A stretch of 50,557 nt of DNA from Nostoc sp. CHAB 5836 (GCF_020829445.1 NZ_JAIVFV010000034.1:1-50557), one strand, 5' to 3'; counted from the first letter of the stretch, positions 33,425 to 44,843 are shown. Made by a program: numbers and translations. The notes: generated by a model not told the origin, from the sequence alone.

Positions 33425-36400
33425 CTAAAAATTAAAATTTGTTGAAAAAAGATTGCTATCTTCTTTGTCAAAATTTTCTCTGTTAAAAGACAGCTTGAAC
33501 AATGGTATTTTCGGAGATTCTACTATTTCTTCTAGCAGACCTTTTAACAATTTTAGGATCAATGAGATACGTTCCTCGGCAAATATATCTGTATTATAGA
33601 TTAGCTTCAGATATAGTTCTGCCTCTTCCACAAAAATAAATTCTAGATCGAATTTAGCACTCACAACTTTTTGGTCAAAAGAGTTAACAGTAATTCCATC
33701 TATTACTAGCTGTACATTTTGATTATTTTGCAAAACAACAACAGTATCAAATAGAGGATTACGACTAGAATCGCGCTGGAAATTTAAATCTGATACTAAT
33801 TTGTCGAAAGGATATTCTTGATTGTCATAAGCTTCTAGTGTGGTTGTTCTTACTTTGGCAAGTAAAGTAGCAAAACTATCCTCTGCTGCTATTTGATCCC
33901 TTAAGACTAAGGTATTAACATAAAAACCAATTTGTTCTTCTAAATCAGGATGATTTCTGCCAGCTATAGGAGAGCCTACTGTAATCTCATTTTGTTCAGT
34001 GTAGCGAAACAGAAAACTCTTGACTAAAGTTACTAACCCCATAAACAAACTAGATTCTTGATTTTTGACTAATTCCCTAAAATGCTTGATTAATTCTTGT
34101 TTTGGCTTCCAGATAACCGCAGAGCCTTGAAAATTTTGAACCAATGGACGGGCATAATCTAAAGGTAAGTTAATCCGTGTAGGAGTAGGAGTCAATTTCA
34201 GCAGCCAGTAATCACCTTGTACTTGTAACTTAGACGTTGCTAAAAGCTTTTCTTGCCAGTAAGTATAATCTTTATAATGAATCCTTAAAGGTGGTGGTAG
34301 TTCTACATTCTCTTGTCCGTAAGCATGATAAAAAGCGAGAAAATCTTTAATTAAAACACCTGCTGACCAACCATCTGAAATGATATGGTGCATATTAAAG
34401 AGAACTATATAGCTCTGTTGGCTGACTTTTAATAAGTTAACTTTGAGTAAAGACCCTGTTTCTAAATTAAAAGTAGTTTTGGCATTATTATGAATTGCTT
34501 CAGAAATGATTTCTGCTTTTTTATCGGACTCCATCAAATCTATTTGCTTGACTGCAAAATCTATTTTTTCATGGACAATTTGACGCGGTTCATTATCTAT
34601 TAATGTAAAGTTAGTACGTAAGATTTCGTGGCGTTGGATCAAATTTTGAAAGGCATTTTCAAAGGCAGCAATATTTAAATCACCATGAAATTCATAAGCA
34701 CTGGGCATTCCGTAAGCAGTATGATTGCGATCGAGGAATTCTAAAGCCCAAAGGCGGCGTTGCCCATGAGACATAGGATAAGATTTTTGCTGAGTTATTG
34801 CTGGTATGGGTTCTTGATAGTCATATTCGGTGTTCGCTATTAAAGCTGCTAATGCGGCGATGGTGGGAACTTTAAAAAAGTCAGCTAATTTTACCAACAC
34901 ATTTAATTCTTTATGAACGTGAGTTACCACTCTCGAAAGCAGTAGTGAGTGTCCACCAATTTCAAAGAAGTTATCAAAAATGCCAATGGGTTGTTTGGTA
35001 AGAATTTTTTCCCAAATATTTACTAGCTTAGACTCTAAATTATTGCGCGGTGCAGTATAAATTGCCAGGGTTAGCTTACTTATCTTGTTGAGTTCAGCAA
35101 GCGATCGCCAGTCAATTTTGCCATGTCTGGTTAGAGGAAATTGCTTTAAAAATATCAAGGAAGTAGGAATCATGTAAACTGGTAAAGAGTTAGATAGAAA
35201 TTCCCTAATTTCGGAAACTTCTATGTCTTTATCAGTTTGACAATAGGCAGATAGCTGGGTTTGATTATCTACATTAAAAGACAATACAATTGCTCTCTCA
35301 ATTTGAGAATGGCGGCTAAGTTGGTATTCAATTTCTCCTGGATCTATCCGATAACCATTTACTTTCACTTGATTATCTTTACGACCAATAAATTCAATCA
35401 CACCTGCGGCGATTTGTTTACCTAAATCTCCCGTTCTAAAGAGAGTTTTTCCCTTATTTATAAAGCTGGGTTGAAATTTTTCTGTGGTGATTTGCGGGAG
35501 ATTGTGATAACCGGCTGCTAATGCTACACCTTCTACACAAATTTCACCTACTACATGAAGAGGTACAGTGTTATTGAATTCATCAAGCACAAATAAGCGA
35601 TTGTTATGGAAAACGCGACCAAGGGGTACATCTGTATTTAAATTTTCGTCTATTGTATATTGAGCTACTCCTACACAAGTTTCTGTGGAACCGTAGACAT
35701 TGCTGACGATATCAGCTTGGAAACGTTTTCTTAAAGCGATCGCAGTTTCTCTGTCTAATTTTTCTCCCCCTGAAGAGATATATTTTAAGCTGGGGATAGT
35801 TTCTTTATTGTCGAGTACAGCCAAAATTTCCCGATAAATAGATGGCGTTGTGTGCAGTGCATTAATTTGGTTTTCCTGTAAAAAGGAAACTAAATGCCCT
35901 ATATGTTTGACTTCGTACATATATAAAGCAGCACCAATTGTCAACGGCAGAAAAATATTCCGCAAAGATGGATCGTGGGTAACAGGTGCGGTGAAAATAT
36001 AGCGCCATTCCGGATGTTTATCTAAGTCAAAGGTAAGTCGTAAACTCCGAATTACATTCAAAATAGAGATGTGACAACCCATGACTCCTTTAGGGTTCCC
36101 TGTTGAGCCAGAAGTATATAAAATATAGGCAGTTTGGCTAGAGTCTGGTTTAATTTTAGGTTCATTATTGTCGTATTCTGCCAGAATATCATCGATTTTA
36201 TCTAAACAAATTGCTTCTATGTCTTGAGGTAATTGAGAACCGAAATTACTTTCAGTCAGACATATTTGAGAACCGCTATCATTTAAGATAAAATCGATGC
36301 GCTTCTGAGGATATTCTGGATCTATCGGAACATAGGTTGCTCCAGATTTAAAAGCAGCAAGGATGCCGATAATTAAGTTTTGGTTACGTTCTAGAATTAG

Positions 36401-39400
36401 GGCGATCGCTTTTCCTGAACCAAGCTGATATTTCTCATGTAAGCAATTCGTTAATCGATTTACTTTTTCATTCAATTCTCGATAACTGAGAGTGGTTTCC
36501 CCAACAACTAATGCTGGTGCATTTGGTGTAGAGTTAACTTTAGCAATGAAATCATCAATAATTGTTGCATTTTTGGGCCAATCTATTGTTTCGCCTGCTA
36601 ACTCCGACAGTAATTTTTCTTCTTGCAACTGTGTTAATAAAGGCAACTGAGAAAGTGAACTATTGCCATTATTAATTACGCCTTCCATCAAAATTTCAAA
36701 ACTTGCTAAAAACTGTTTAATAGTTTCTGATTTAAACAGTTCTGTATTGTAGTTGCAGTAGACAATGAGCGCGTCATTTATTTCGATGAAATTAAAGCCC
36801 AAATCAAAAGGAGTATATCCAATTGGCTCTGGTGGCAGCGATACTTTTAATCCCTCAAACTGAGGTAGAGTTAAACTAGGGTCCATATTGAAAGATACGG
36901 ATATCAAGGGAGAACGGGAAAAATCCCGTTGTAATTGTAAAGCTGCCAATAATTCTTCTAAAGCGTGACTTTGATGCTTAAAAGCGGCTATGAGGGTTTC
37001 TTTAGTATGACGAAGATGTTCAACAAATGAAGCAGTGATATTTGTCTGAATACGAACTGGTAAAAATTGCGAACAAAAGCCAACTAACTCATCACTTCCC
37101 TCAAATTGTCGTCCAGAAATGGGAATACCAATTACTAAATCATCATGACCAGAAATTCGACACAGAAAAGCTGTGTAAGCGGCGAACATCGTCATAAATA
37201 ATGTTGCTTGGTTTTTGCGGCCTACAGTTTGCAAATTTCGCCACAGTTGAGGAGCAATAATTTTACTTTCTCTACCTCCTGTGTAAGTTTTGACAGCCGG
37301 ACGGGAAAAGTCAGTCGGAAGCTCAAATACGGGAATTTCTCCCTCATAGATTTTCAACCAAAAATCACGATGCTCTTGCATCTGTGGACTTTGCGCTTCT
37401 TGCTGTCGCAAAGCTAAATATTGGGAAAACTGCATTGGTGGCGCTAAATTGTCTGTAGCAGCACCAATTTTGGCTGAATAAAGTTTACCGATTTCATTTA
37501 AAATTAGCCCTAGTGACCAACCATCAGCAACGATATGATGGGTTTTTAAAGATAGCAAATAATGTTCAGGTGCTAAACGCATCAACAGAGCCGCAAATAA
37601 TGGAGCTATACCCAAGTCAAAAGGCTTTTGAGATAGATGAGTTCTTAATGTTAAAGCAGCTGCTTCGGGATTTTCTGCATCTATTAAATTAATTAACGGG
37701 AGGTCAATTTTGACACTCTTGATAACTTCTTGGAGTTCGCCTTGCTCTAAGATTTTAGTTCGCAAAGCTTCATGACGATTTACTACTTCATTAATAGCTT
37801 GCTGTAAAGATGAAATATCTATGTAACCACGCAATTCTAAGGAAGTAGTAACGTTATATGATGCAGAAGCTGTTGCGTCTAATTCTGCCAATAGCCAAAG
37901 CTGACGTTGGGCTTCACTAGTCGGAAATGTCTGCTTTACATTATCCCTACCATCTTCATCGTCAGAGCGATCGCTTTCTTCTCTTTTCTTTGGTTGGGGT
38001 GGTTTGGCATTTTCAAAAAAACCCGCTTGTCGCAGTTCTCTAATAGCTTCTTTGACAGCAATTACTACTTTATCTATATCTTCATTAGTATGATATGTGG
38101 AGAGAAAACAAACTCGTTTTTCCCATGTATAAACGCCTTTGAGATTTAGCAAGTAATAAAAGAGCGGCAATTCGATTGGTTGCAGAAAAAGACTATAAGC
38201 TCCAAAGGGTTCAAAGCGAAACAGAGAACCAAAATTAACGATGCGAATAGGAATTCCGATTTCTTGAAAGAATTCATTAACTTCTGTTGCTAATCGATTA
38301 GTTAATTGATTTACTCGTTTCTGAAGTGTTCCACCTTGTTCGCGTAAATGTAGCAACACTGCACGACAAGCAGCCAGAGCTAAAGGATGGCGACAGAAAG
38401 TCCCACCATAAGCAGTTAATTCTGTTTGCGGATGAGAATTATCTCCATAACTCCAAAAACCGCCATCAATTGTATCTAATAAATCTGCTTTGCCACAGAT
38501 CATACTAATAGGTAAACCACCACCGATTGCCTTACCATAAACTACTATATCTGCCTCAACTTCAAACAATTCCTGCGCTCCTCCTAGAGCCATGCGAAAT
38601 CCAGTAATAATTTCATCAAAAATTAATGCAATCTCTTTTTCATGAGTCAATTTACGTAATTTTTGGAGAAATTCTTTAGGCTGTAAATCGGGTTTACGAC
38701 TTTGCACAGGTTCAACCAAGACTGCTGCTAAATTCTCAGCTTGAGCAGCAATTATTTCTAGACTTTCTTCGGCTCCATAAGTAAGAATTATGATGTCTTC
38801 AACCATTCCTACTGGTGTACCAAGACTCAATGGTTGAGATGTTTCTGGCTCCTCTCCAACTCGTGCTAAAATACCATCAAAAGTACCATGATACGAACCA
38901 GAAAATAGCACAACTTTTTGGCGTTTTGTTCGAGAACGAGCAATGCGAACTGCTGCCATAATTGCTTCTGTTCCCGTATTACTAAAAGCAACCCGTTCTA
39001 CACCAGTTATTTCACTAATTAAAGCAGCCGTTTCTGCTGCAATATTAGATTGCATTCCTAATCCGATTCCGTGTTGCATTTGCTGCTGAACTGCTTCAAT
39101 CACGAAATCAGGACTGTGACCAAAAAAGTTTACACCAAATCCCATTGCTAAGTCGATGTAATCATTGCCGTCAATATCCCGAAAATATGCACCTTGGGCT
39201 GATTCTGAGACAATGGGATATTGAAATTCTTTTAAAGTCATACGGAAGTCAATGGTAGGTTTGACATCAACCATTGTTTTACGGCTATTTTGTGAATATG
39301 CCTTAGATTTTGCTGTTCTTTGATTATAAGTAATCTCTAAATTGTTGATAAAAGCTTGTTGCTTTTCCGTTAAAGATTTGTTTTCATTCAGCTTTAAGGC

Positions 39401-42400
39401 TAATGGGTTTAAGCTTGGAGAACTAGTTGTTTTAGGTAAATCAGTTTTAACTTTGTGGGGGTGAGGTGCAATTTCTATTTTGGCTTGTTGAGGAGGCGAC
39501 GTTTCTGTCTGTCTAATTAAAACTTCTGACGTAGGGCTTGATGCAACGGATGCAGATTGGAGTATTTCTAATTGCTTGATAATGGTTTTTTCATGTATAT
39601 CTTTGAGGTCTTTCAAAGATTGTAATTGAGCCATCATCAAAGCTTCTTTCCCAGAAGTTTGTATTGATATAGGTAGTGTTTTCGGTTGGCTGAGAATAGC
39701 ACTTTCAGCAGAGGTGGAAGCAATAATTAACTCTTGCCCATTGTAGATGCTGAGATTGTTTTGTTGAGAAAAACTATTCGCAGTGGCAAAACCACAGCGT
39801 TTTAAAACAGAACACCAAGTTTCTGCACTCAACAATGGAGTATCTAAACGTAACTCTTTATCTTGAAAGCGCCACCATCCTGGTGTAAGTCCAAAGGTTA
39901 AATCTAGCCAAGAATTATTTTCTACTGTTTCTAGTACTATTAAGAAACCACCGGGAAGTAGTAATTCCCGGATATGATTTAGGGTTTCTGTAATATTTCG
40001 GGTACTGTGAAGCACATTAGCGGCAACAACTATATGATAAGAATGTGCTGGTAGCCCTTGAGAAACGGGTGATTTTTCAATATCTAATTGGTGGAAGTTG
40101 AGATTATCTGTATTCTGAAACTTTTGACGTGCTTTATTTAATAAAACAGGAGATAGTTCGGTAAAAGAATAATTTACGTCATTGAGATTTAGCCCATTAA
40201 GAATTGCTTCAGAAGTCGCACCTGTACCACCTCCGACTTCGATAATTTGGTAGGGGCGATCGCTACTAGCAAAACTGTTTAAAATTCGATTAATTTCTTG
40301 GGCTACTCGTTGATTCATTAAACGAGATACAGGAGAATTGCCATATATACTTTCTGCATGAATTACTGAACCTGCTGGAAAAATTAACTCTAAAGGATCT
40401 ATATTACCTTTGAGAACTTCTGCTAGATTTTCTCCACAGCGTTGCAGCATTTCTAACTCAGGTTTGGCTGCTGAACAAGTTTTTTGCAGATTTTCTATAG
40501 CTTCTGGTAAAGAAAAAGGTGTAGGTAGGTTTTTTGCCGTCCAGAGATTACCTTGATTTTGAATAATTCCCGCTTGCTCTAGAGTTTTTAAATAACGAGT
40601 AACTAAAATATGATATTTTGAGGCTATGGGCAAAGTTTGAAATAAGTCTTCTGTTGTCCAAGTTTCTGCCTTATTTAGTTTCTTACCTAATGCTCCCAAA
40701 GCTTTGAGAATATAGGCAACAGCAATTGGTTGTAATTGGGAAATTACCCACAGGTAATTATTTAATTCTGAGGTAGGATTTAATGTATTGGCTACTGATA
40801 TTTCATCAGATATCTCTAATGGTTCCTGTTCAATAGAATCAGACAGATAATTAGCTATATCAACAATTGTTTGTAAATCGGTGAATAATTGGTCTATTTT
40901 GACCTTGACGCTAAATTTTTCTTCAATTTTGCGAGCAAAGTCAGTCAAAATAATAGAATCTGCTCCGAGATTTAATAAAGTTTCATCATCTCTAATATCA
41001 TTTTCATTTTCTTTGAGCAGGATAGCTAAAATAGACTTTAACTTATTGCGAATCTCTTGCTGATATTTTTGGTTGTTTGAAACTTTTGCTATGGTCATTT
41101 CAGTTTGTCCTCTTTCTATATAAACTTCGTTAATTTGGTTAGGTTCAACTAAAATAGCCGACTGAAATTGGAAGCGTTTTCTTTGAAAGGGATAGGTCGG
41201 TAATTGTACATTTCTGTAGCCGTAATCTTCATTAAATTTTTCAGCATGAAAACTAACTCCATTAATGTAGAGTTTGGCTAGTGTTGCCAGCATTGTATGC
41301 CAGTTATCCAAATCTCTATTTAGAGAACTCAACCAGATAGCTTCATCGTTATAACGACGACCTTGTTCGGCTAGGATTGGTCTTGGGCCAACTTCTAAAA
41401 ACAGGTTATATCCTTTATTTAAAGCAGTAACTAGACTTTGCAAAAATTGCACAGGTTGACGGCATTGTTGTCTCCAGTAACTTGCATCGGGTACATTTTC
41501 TATAGGTTGTCCGTCAATTCCTGAAATTAGCAGATTTTTGGGATGATGATAAAAAATCGTCTGAGCAGCAGTTTCAAATTCATCTAAAATTGGCTCGATT
41601 AATGGAGAATGAAAAGCACCGCTCACTGATAGTAATTGAACAGAAATTTTTTGGTTTTTGCAGTTGGCTACAATCTCATTAATGCTATTACTTTCTCCAG
41701 AAATTACAATTTGTTGAGGATGATTAATGGCTGCAATGGAAACTGTATCACTGTAATTTTTCATAAGAGACAGTACCGTTGCTTCATCTGCAAAAACTGA
41801 AGCCATTTTTCCTGTAGGCACAGTTTGCATTAATTGCCCACGTTTAACAACTAATTGTAGGCCTGATTCTAAGCTAAATACTCCGGCAATACAAGCTGCT
41901 ACATATTCGCCAACGCTATGCCCAATTAATAAGCTGGGTTCGATTCCCCAAGATTGCCACAGCATGGCAAGAGAATATTCTAGAGCAAATATAGCTGGTT
42001 GAGCGTATGCAGTTTGATTGAGTAAATCTGTTTGATTACCAAATAATATATCTTGTAATGAATGCTCTAAATGATTCGCTAAAATTTCGGCACATTTATC
42101 AATATATTTGCGAAATGTCGGTTGGCTTTGGTAGAGTTGATGACCCATACCTGCATAGCAAGCTCCTTGACCAGTGAAAAGAAAGACTATTTTTGTCTGT
42201 TTTTCTCCTGGAAAACGTTGATAATAAGTCAAATTCTCAAGAGTTTTTTCGTCAATAAAAGCTGATAATTTTTGTTGCAATTCTGGTAATGTATCTGCAA
42301 CGATCGCCAATCGTTCGGGTAAGGGCGATCTACCTATGGCTGCACTGTGGCAGATATCTCCAATTTCTGGATGAGATTCTAGATGAGTGTAAAAACGTTG

Positions 42401-43864
42401 CGCTAATTCTTTCAGAGCAGTTTCATTATGGGCAGAAATTGTTAACAAATGGCTCGGACGTTGTAGCTTGATTTCTATTGTTTTTGTAACGGGTGCTTGT
42501 TCGACAATTACATGAGCATTGGTTCCAGAAAAACCGAAGGAACTCACTCCAGCGATGCGGACTTCGTTATTGTTAGACCAGGGTGTTGTTTGACTAGGAA
42601 TTTTGATCGGATATCCTTGCCAATTAATTAGGGGATTAGGGTCTTGGAAGTGGAGATGAGGCGGAATTTCGCCATGTTGGAGGGCGAGAATCGTTTTGAT
42701 GGTTCCCGCTATACCTGCGGCTGCTTCAAGATGTCCGATATTGGTTTTAACTGAACCGACGTAAAGAGGTTGCGATCGCTCTCCATAAACAGCCGCGATC
42801 GCATTCATTTCTATGGGATCTCCTAAAGGTGTTCCAGTCCCATGTGCTTCTATATACCCAATTTCTTGGGGAGATACTCTGGCATCAGCTAAGGCTTGAC
42901 GGAGTAAATCTTGTTGCGCGGGGCCACTGGGAACTGTTAAACCGGCGGCTGCACCGTTATGATTGACCGCAGAGCCTCGTAAGATAGCGAGGATGCGATC
43001 GCTCTTTTTCTCAGCTACAGACAAGCGTTTCAACACTAAAACCCCACAGCCTTCTCCCCGCACATAACCATTTGCAGCCGCATCAAAGGTCTTACAGCGA
43101 CCATCTGGAGACATCATCCCCGACTGGGAAAGGTTAATTGTAATTGCGGGATTTAAGATGAGATTTACCCCACCAACCAAAGCTAATTCGCATTCATTAT
43201 TTCTTAAGCTGCGAATACCTTGGTGAATAGCAACTAGTGAAGAAGCACAAGCCGCATCAATAGACATACAAGGGCCGCGGAGGTTGAGAAAATAAGATAA
43301 CCTACCTGCGGCGGCACTCAGGGCATTTCCTGTGCCAAAAAAAGAATCGATTTCGTCATAATTGCTTTTGTAGACCGTCATGGCGTGGTCAACACTGGTA
43401 ATTCCAATAAACACACCCACGCGATCGCCGACTAAATTAGTCGGTGGTATATTGGCATTTTCTAAAGCTTCCCACGTCACTTTAAGTAGTAACCTTTGTT
43501 GAGGGTCCATTGAGGTGGCTTCGCGGGAAGATATAGAAAAGAAACGGGCATCAAATTCGTTAATCTCCTCTTGGAGAAATCCTCCATAACGAGTATTCAT
43601 TTTACCGGGAGTGGGTTCTTGAGCATAAAATTTGGAGATATCCCAACGGCTTTGAGGAACTTCTACAATTGCATCAAGTCCGGCTTGACAATAATTCCAA
43701 TAAGCTTCAGGAGAATTTATGCCTCCGGGGAAACGACATCCCATTCCAACAACAGCAATTGGCTCACTTTGTATCGTTTCTAATTCGGTAATGCGAGCTT
43801 GCATTGCCTCCATTTTTTTCAAGGTTGCGGCTATTAGTTTTTTATGATCTATATTTTGAGTCAT
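33425..43864 (-). CDS. mcyE: Microcystin synthetase McyE (hybrid PKS-NRPS: KS-AT-ACP-MT-AMT-C-A-PCP-C)
   Basis: A 3479-residue hybrid that completes Adda, aminates it and adds D-Glu. Order: N-terminal docking coiled coil (1-33), KS (about 34-460; DAACASS, EAHGTGT, NIGHLEAA), AT (about 550-860; GHSVGE, GAFHS, malonyl type), ACP (LGADSI near 968), C-methyltransferase (about 1130-1400; EVGGGTG near 1211), class III aminotransferase (about 1540-1960; PLP lysine in VVYGKAIGGG near 1776), C (HHIVADG), A (about 2430-2930), PCP (IGGHSLLLS near 2973), and a final C domain (about 3030-3479; HHIISDG) that condenses onto the McyA-bound Ser. The pocket D-P-R-H-S-G-V-V-G-K is the known McyE Glu code. Length and order match McyE/NdaF exactly. 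Confidence 0.97.
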   Translation of the reverse strand: MTQNIDHKKLIAATLKKMEAMQARITELETIQSEPIAVVGMGCRFPGGINSPEAYWNYCQAGLDAIVEVPQSRWDISKFYAQEPTPGKMNTRYGGFLQEEINEFDARFFSISSREATSMDPQQRLLLKVTWEALENANIPPTNLVGDRVGVFIGITSVDHAMTVYKSNYDEIDSFFGTGNALSAAAGRLSYFLNLRGPCMSIDAACASSLVAIHQGIRSLRNNECELALVGGVNLILNPAITINLSQSGMMSPDGRCKTFDAAANGYVRGEGCGVLVLKRLSVAEKKSDRILAILRGSAVNHNGAAAGLTVPSGPAQQDLLRQALADARVSPQEIGYIEAHGTGTPLGDPIEMNAIAAVYGERSQPLYVGSVKTNIGHLEAAAGIAGTIKTILALQHGEIPPHLHFQDPNPLINWQGYPIKIPSQTTPWSNNNEVRIAGVSSFGFSGTNAHVIVEQAPVTKTIEIKLQRPSHLLTISAHNETALKELAQRFYTHLESHPEIGDICHSAAIGRSPLPERLAIVADTLPELQQKLSAFIDEKTLENLTYYQRFPGEKQTKIVFLFTGQGACYAGMGHQLYQSQPTFRKYIDKCAEILANHLEHSLQDILFGNQTDLLNQTAYAQPAIFALEYSLAMLWQSWGIEPSLLIGHSVGEYVAACIAGVFSLESGLQLVVKRGQLMQTVPTGKMASVFADEATVLSLMKNYSDTVSIAAINHPQQIVISGESNSINEIVANCKNQKISVQLLSVSGAFHSPLIEPILDEFETAAQTIFYHHPKNLLISGIDGQPIENVPDASYWRQQCRQPVQFLQSLVTALNKGYNLFLEVGPRPILAEQGRRYNDEAIWLSSLNRDLDNWHTMLATLAKLYINGVSFHAEKFNEDYGYRNVQLPTYPFQRKRFQFQSAILVEPNQINEVYIERGQTEMTIAKVSNNQKYQQEIRNKLKSILAILLKENENDIRDDETLLNLGADSIILTDFARKIEEKFSVKVKIDQLFTDLQTIVDIANYLSDSIEQEPLEISDEISVANTLNPTSELNNYLWVISQLQPIAVAYILKALGALGKKLNKAETWTTEDLFQTLPIASKYHILVTRYLKTLEQAGIIQNQGNLWTAKNLPTPFSLPEAIENLQKTCSAAKPELEMLQRCGENLAEVLKGNIDPLELIFPAGSVIHAESIYGNSPVSRLMNQRVAQEINRILNSFASSDRPYQIIEVGGGTGATSEAILNGLNLNDVNYSFTELSPVLLNKARQKFQNTDNLNFHQLDIEKSPVSQGLPAHSYHIVVAANVLHSTRNITETLNHIRELLLPGGFLIVLETVENNSWLDLTFGLTPGWWRFQDKELRLDTPLLSAETWCSVLKRCGFATANSFSQQNNLSIYNGQELIIASTSAESAILSQPKTLPISIQTSGKEALMMAQLQSLKDLKDIHEKTIIKQLEILQSASVASSPTSEVLIRQTETSPPQQAKIEIAPHPHKVKTDLPKTTSSPSLNPLALKLNENKSLTEKQQAFINNLEITYNQRTAKSKAYSQNSRKTMVDVKPTIDFRMTLKEFQYPIVSESAQGAYFRDIDGNDYIDLAMGFGVNFFGHSPDFVIEAVQQQMQHGIGLGMQSNIAAETAALISEITGVERVAFSNTGTEAIMAAVRIARSRTKRQKVVLFSGSYHGTFDGILARVGEEPETSQPLSLGTPVGMVEDIIILTYGAEESLEIIAAQAENLAAVLVEPVQSRKPDLQPKEFLQKLRKLTHEKEIALIFDEIITGFRMALGGAQELFEVEADIVVYGKAIGGGLPISMICGKADLLDTIDGGFWSYGDNSHPQTELTAYGGTFCRHPLALAACRAVLLHLREQGGTLQKRVNQLTNRLATEVNEFFQEIGIPIRIVNFGSLFRFEPFGAYSLFLQPIELPLFYYLLNLKGVYTWEKRVCFLSTYHTNEDIDKVVIAVKEAIRELRQAGFFENAKPPQPKKREESDRSDDEDGRDNVKQTFPTSEAQRQLWLLAELDATASASYNVTTSLELRGYIDISSLQQAINEVVNRHEALRTKILEQGELQEVIKSVKIDLPLINLIDAENPEAAALTLRTHLSQKPFDLGIAPLFAALLMRLAPEHYLLSLKTHHIVADGWSLGLILNEIGKLYSAKIGAATDNLAPPMQFSQYLALRQQEAQSPQMQEHRDFWLKIYEGEIPVFELPTDFSRPAVKTYTGGRESKIIAPQLWRNLQTVGRKNQATLFMTMFAAYTAFLCRISGHDDLVIGIPISGRQFEGSDELVGFCSQFLPVRIQTNITASFVEHLRHTKETLIAAFKHQSHALEELLAALQLQRDFSRSPLISVSFNMDPSLTLPQFEGLKVSLPPEPIGYTPFDLGFNFIEINDALIVYCNYNTELFKSETIKQFLASFEILMEGVINNGNSSLSQLPLLTQLQEEKLLSELAGETIDWPKNATIIDDFIAKVNSTPNAPALVVGETTLSYRELNEKVNRLTNCLHEKYQLGSGKAIALILERNQNLIIGILAAFKSGATYVPIDPEYPQKRIDFILNDSGSQICLTESNFGSQLPQDIEAICLDKIDDILAEYDNNEPKIKPDSSQTAYILYTSGSTGNPKGVMGCHISILNVIRSLRLTFDLDKHPEWRYIFTAPVTHDPSLRNIFLPLTIGAALYMYEVKHIGHLVSFLQENQINALHTTPSIYREILAVLDNKETIPSLKYISSGGEKLDRETAIALRKRFQADIVSNVYGSTETCVGVAQYTIDENLNTDVPLGRVFHNNRLFVLDEFNNTVPLHVVGEICVEGVALAAGYHNLPQITTEKFQPSFINKGKTLFRTGDLGKQIAAGVIEFIGRKDNQVKVNGYRIDPGEIEYQLSRHSQIERAIVLSFNVDNQTQLSAYCQTDKDIEVSEIREFLSNSLPVYMIPTSLIFLKQFPLTRHGKIDWRSLAELNKISKLTLAIYTAPRNNLESKLVNIWEKILTKQPIGIFDNFFEIGGHSLLLSRVVTHVHKELNVLVKLADFFKVPTIAALAALIANTEYDYQEPIPAITQQKSYPMSHGQRRLWALEFLDRNHTAYGMPSAYEFHGDLNIAAFENAFQNLIQRHEILRTNFTLIDNEPRQIVHEKIDFAVKQIDLMESDKKAEIISEAIHNNAKTTFNLETGSLLKVNLLKVSQQSYIVLFNMHHIISDGWSAGVLIKDFLAFYHAYGQENVELPPPLRIHYKDYTYWQEKLLATSKLQVQGDYWLLKLTPTPTRINLPLDYARPLVQNFQGSAVIWKPKQELIKHFRELVKNQESSLFMGLVTLVKSFLFRYTEQNEITVGSPIAGRNHPDLEEQIGFYVNTLVLRDQIAAEDSFATLLAKVRTTTLEAYDNQEYPFDKLVSDLNFQRDSSRNPLFDTVVVLQNNQNVQLVIDGITVNSFDQKVVSAKFDLEFIFVEEAELYLKLIYNTDIFAEERISLILKLLKGLLEEIVESPKIPLFKLSFNRENFDKEDSNLFSTNFNF

Positions 43865-43899
43865 TCTTCTGTTTGCGATTTTTTATTCTCTGGAAATAT

Positions 43900-44829
43900 C
43901 TAATTGGGTTTTTCGCCGGAAAATAAAACATAATCATCAAATGCCATAAACCAACCCCTATCTCTCGACCAAGCTTCAATTCCTGGATTATCTTTCTGGA
44001 GATTGATCACTATATCGTGTTTACTAATCTGTTGACCTACCTGGGTAAAGTAATGAACAGCTGCCGGAAAAACATATTCGCTAATTGGGATGGCTTGAAT
44101 ATTTACAAATCCATGTTTTTTGAGTTTTTCGACATAAATATGTTGGTCATATTGGTTGGCAAAAGGAATACACATTTTATTGCTATTGACGCGCAGCCAA
44201 AAGTTAATGTCTCGTCCGACTCTAGGCAAACAATCTGCTAATGCTAGTTTCCCACCAGGACGCAAAACTCGAAATGCTTCCGCAAAAAAATCCTCACGGG
44301 TATTGAAATGAAAAGCACATTCTAAAGCTGTCACTTTATCAAAAGAATTCTCTGTAAAAGGCATTTCCGTTGCCGAACCTACCTGAAGATTTATTCGTTC
44401 CGCTAGTCCTGCCCTAGCTACTCGTTCTTTAGCAATTTCTACTTGGATCTCTGTAGTATTTATACCAGCAATTGCGCCCACGTTGTTTTCACGTATCCAC
44501 AGCATATCTTGTTCAGCAAAACCGAAGCCAACATCCAAAACTTGGTCTCCAGGGCTAAGTTCGGCAATTTCTCCTAATTTACGGGCTAAGGCGGCACAAG
44601 CTCCATTGTAAGTTGTTTCTTCTTGCCAATAGCCAAAATTGAGCCATTGGGGAATATTGGGATTGTTAAGATCCCGATCTCGTTTGGCTAAACCTGTGTA
44701 AAGTTCAGACACCTTAAATTTGTCTCGTAAAAACCATATTTCTTTAACTGGATTCTGGATAAATTCTTTGATGATTATCCAACGATTTCGCCATTCATAG
44801 TTGAAAGGAATTTTGCCAACATTTTCCAC
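43900..44829 (-). CDS. mcyJ: O-methyltransferase McyJ
   Basis: A 309-residue SAM-dependent methyltransferase that forms the 9-methoxy group of Adda. Motif I is VLDVGFGFAEQD near residue 100, followed by a typical class I fold (EMPFTENSFDKVTALECAFHF, RVLRPGGKLALADC). The GTG start at 44829 is supported by AGGAGA 8 nt upstream. The gene lies 80 nt after mcyD and 35 nt before mcyE, the usual position. The frame is intact, so an O-methylated Adda is expected rather than the demethyl or O-acetyl-demethyl forms of some Nostoc strains. Confidence 0.94.
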   Translation of the reverse strand: MENVGKIPFNYEWRNRWIIIKEFIQNPVKEIWFLRDKFKVSELYTGLAKRDRDLNNPNIPQWLNFGYWQEETTYNGACAALARKLGEIAELSPGDQVLDVGFGFAEQDMLWIRENNVGAIAGINTTEIQVEIAKERVARAGLAERINLQVGSATEMPFTENSFDKVTALECAFHFNTREDFFAEAFRVLRPGGKLALADCLPRVGRDINFWLRVNSNKMCIPFANQYDQHIYVEKLKKHGFVNIQAIPISEYVFPAAVHYFTQVGQQISKHDIVINLQKDNPGIEAWSRDRGWFMAFDDYVLFSGEKPN

Positions 44830-44837
44830 AGTTATAT

Positions 44838-44843
44838 TCTCCT
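44838..44843 (-). promoter_or_regulatory. Shine-Dalgarno fixing the GTG start of mcyJ
   Basis: AGGAGA read on the minus strand, 8 nt upstream of the GTG at 44829; no in-frame ATG is better placed. Confidence 0.75.
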
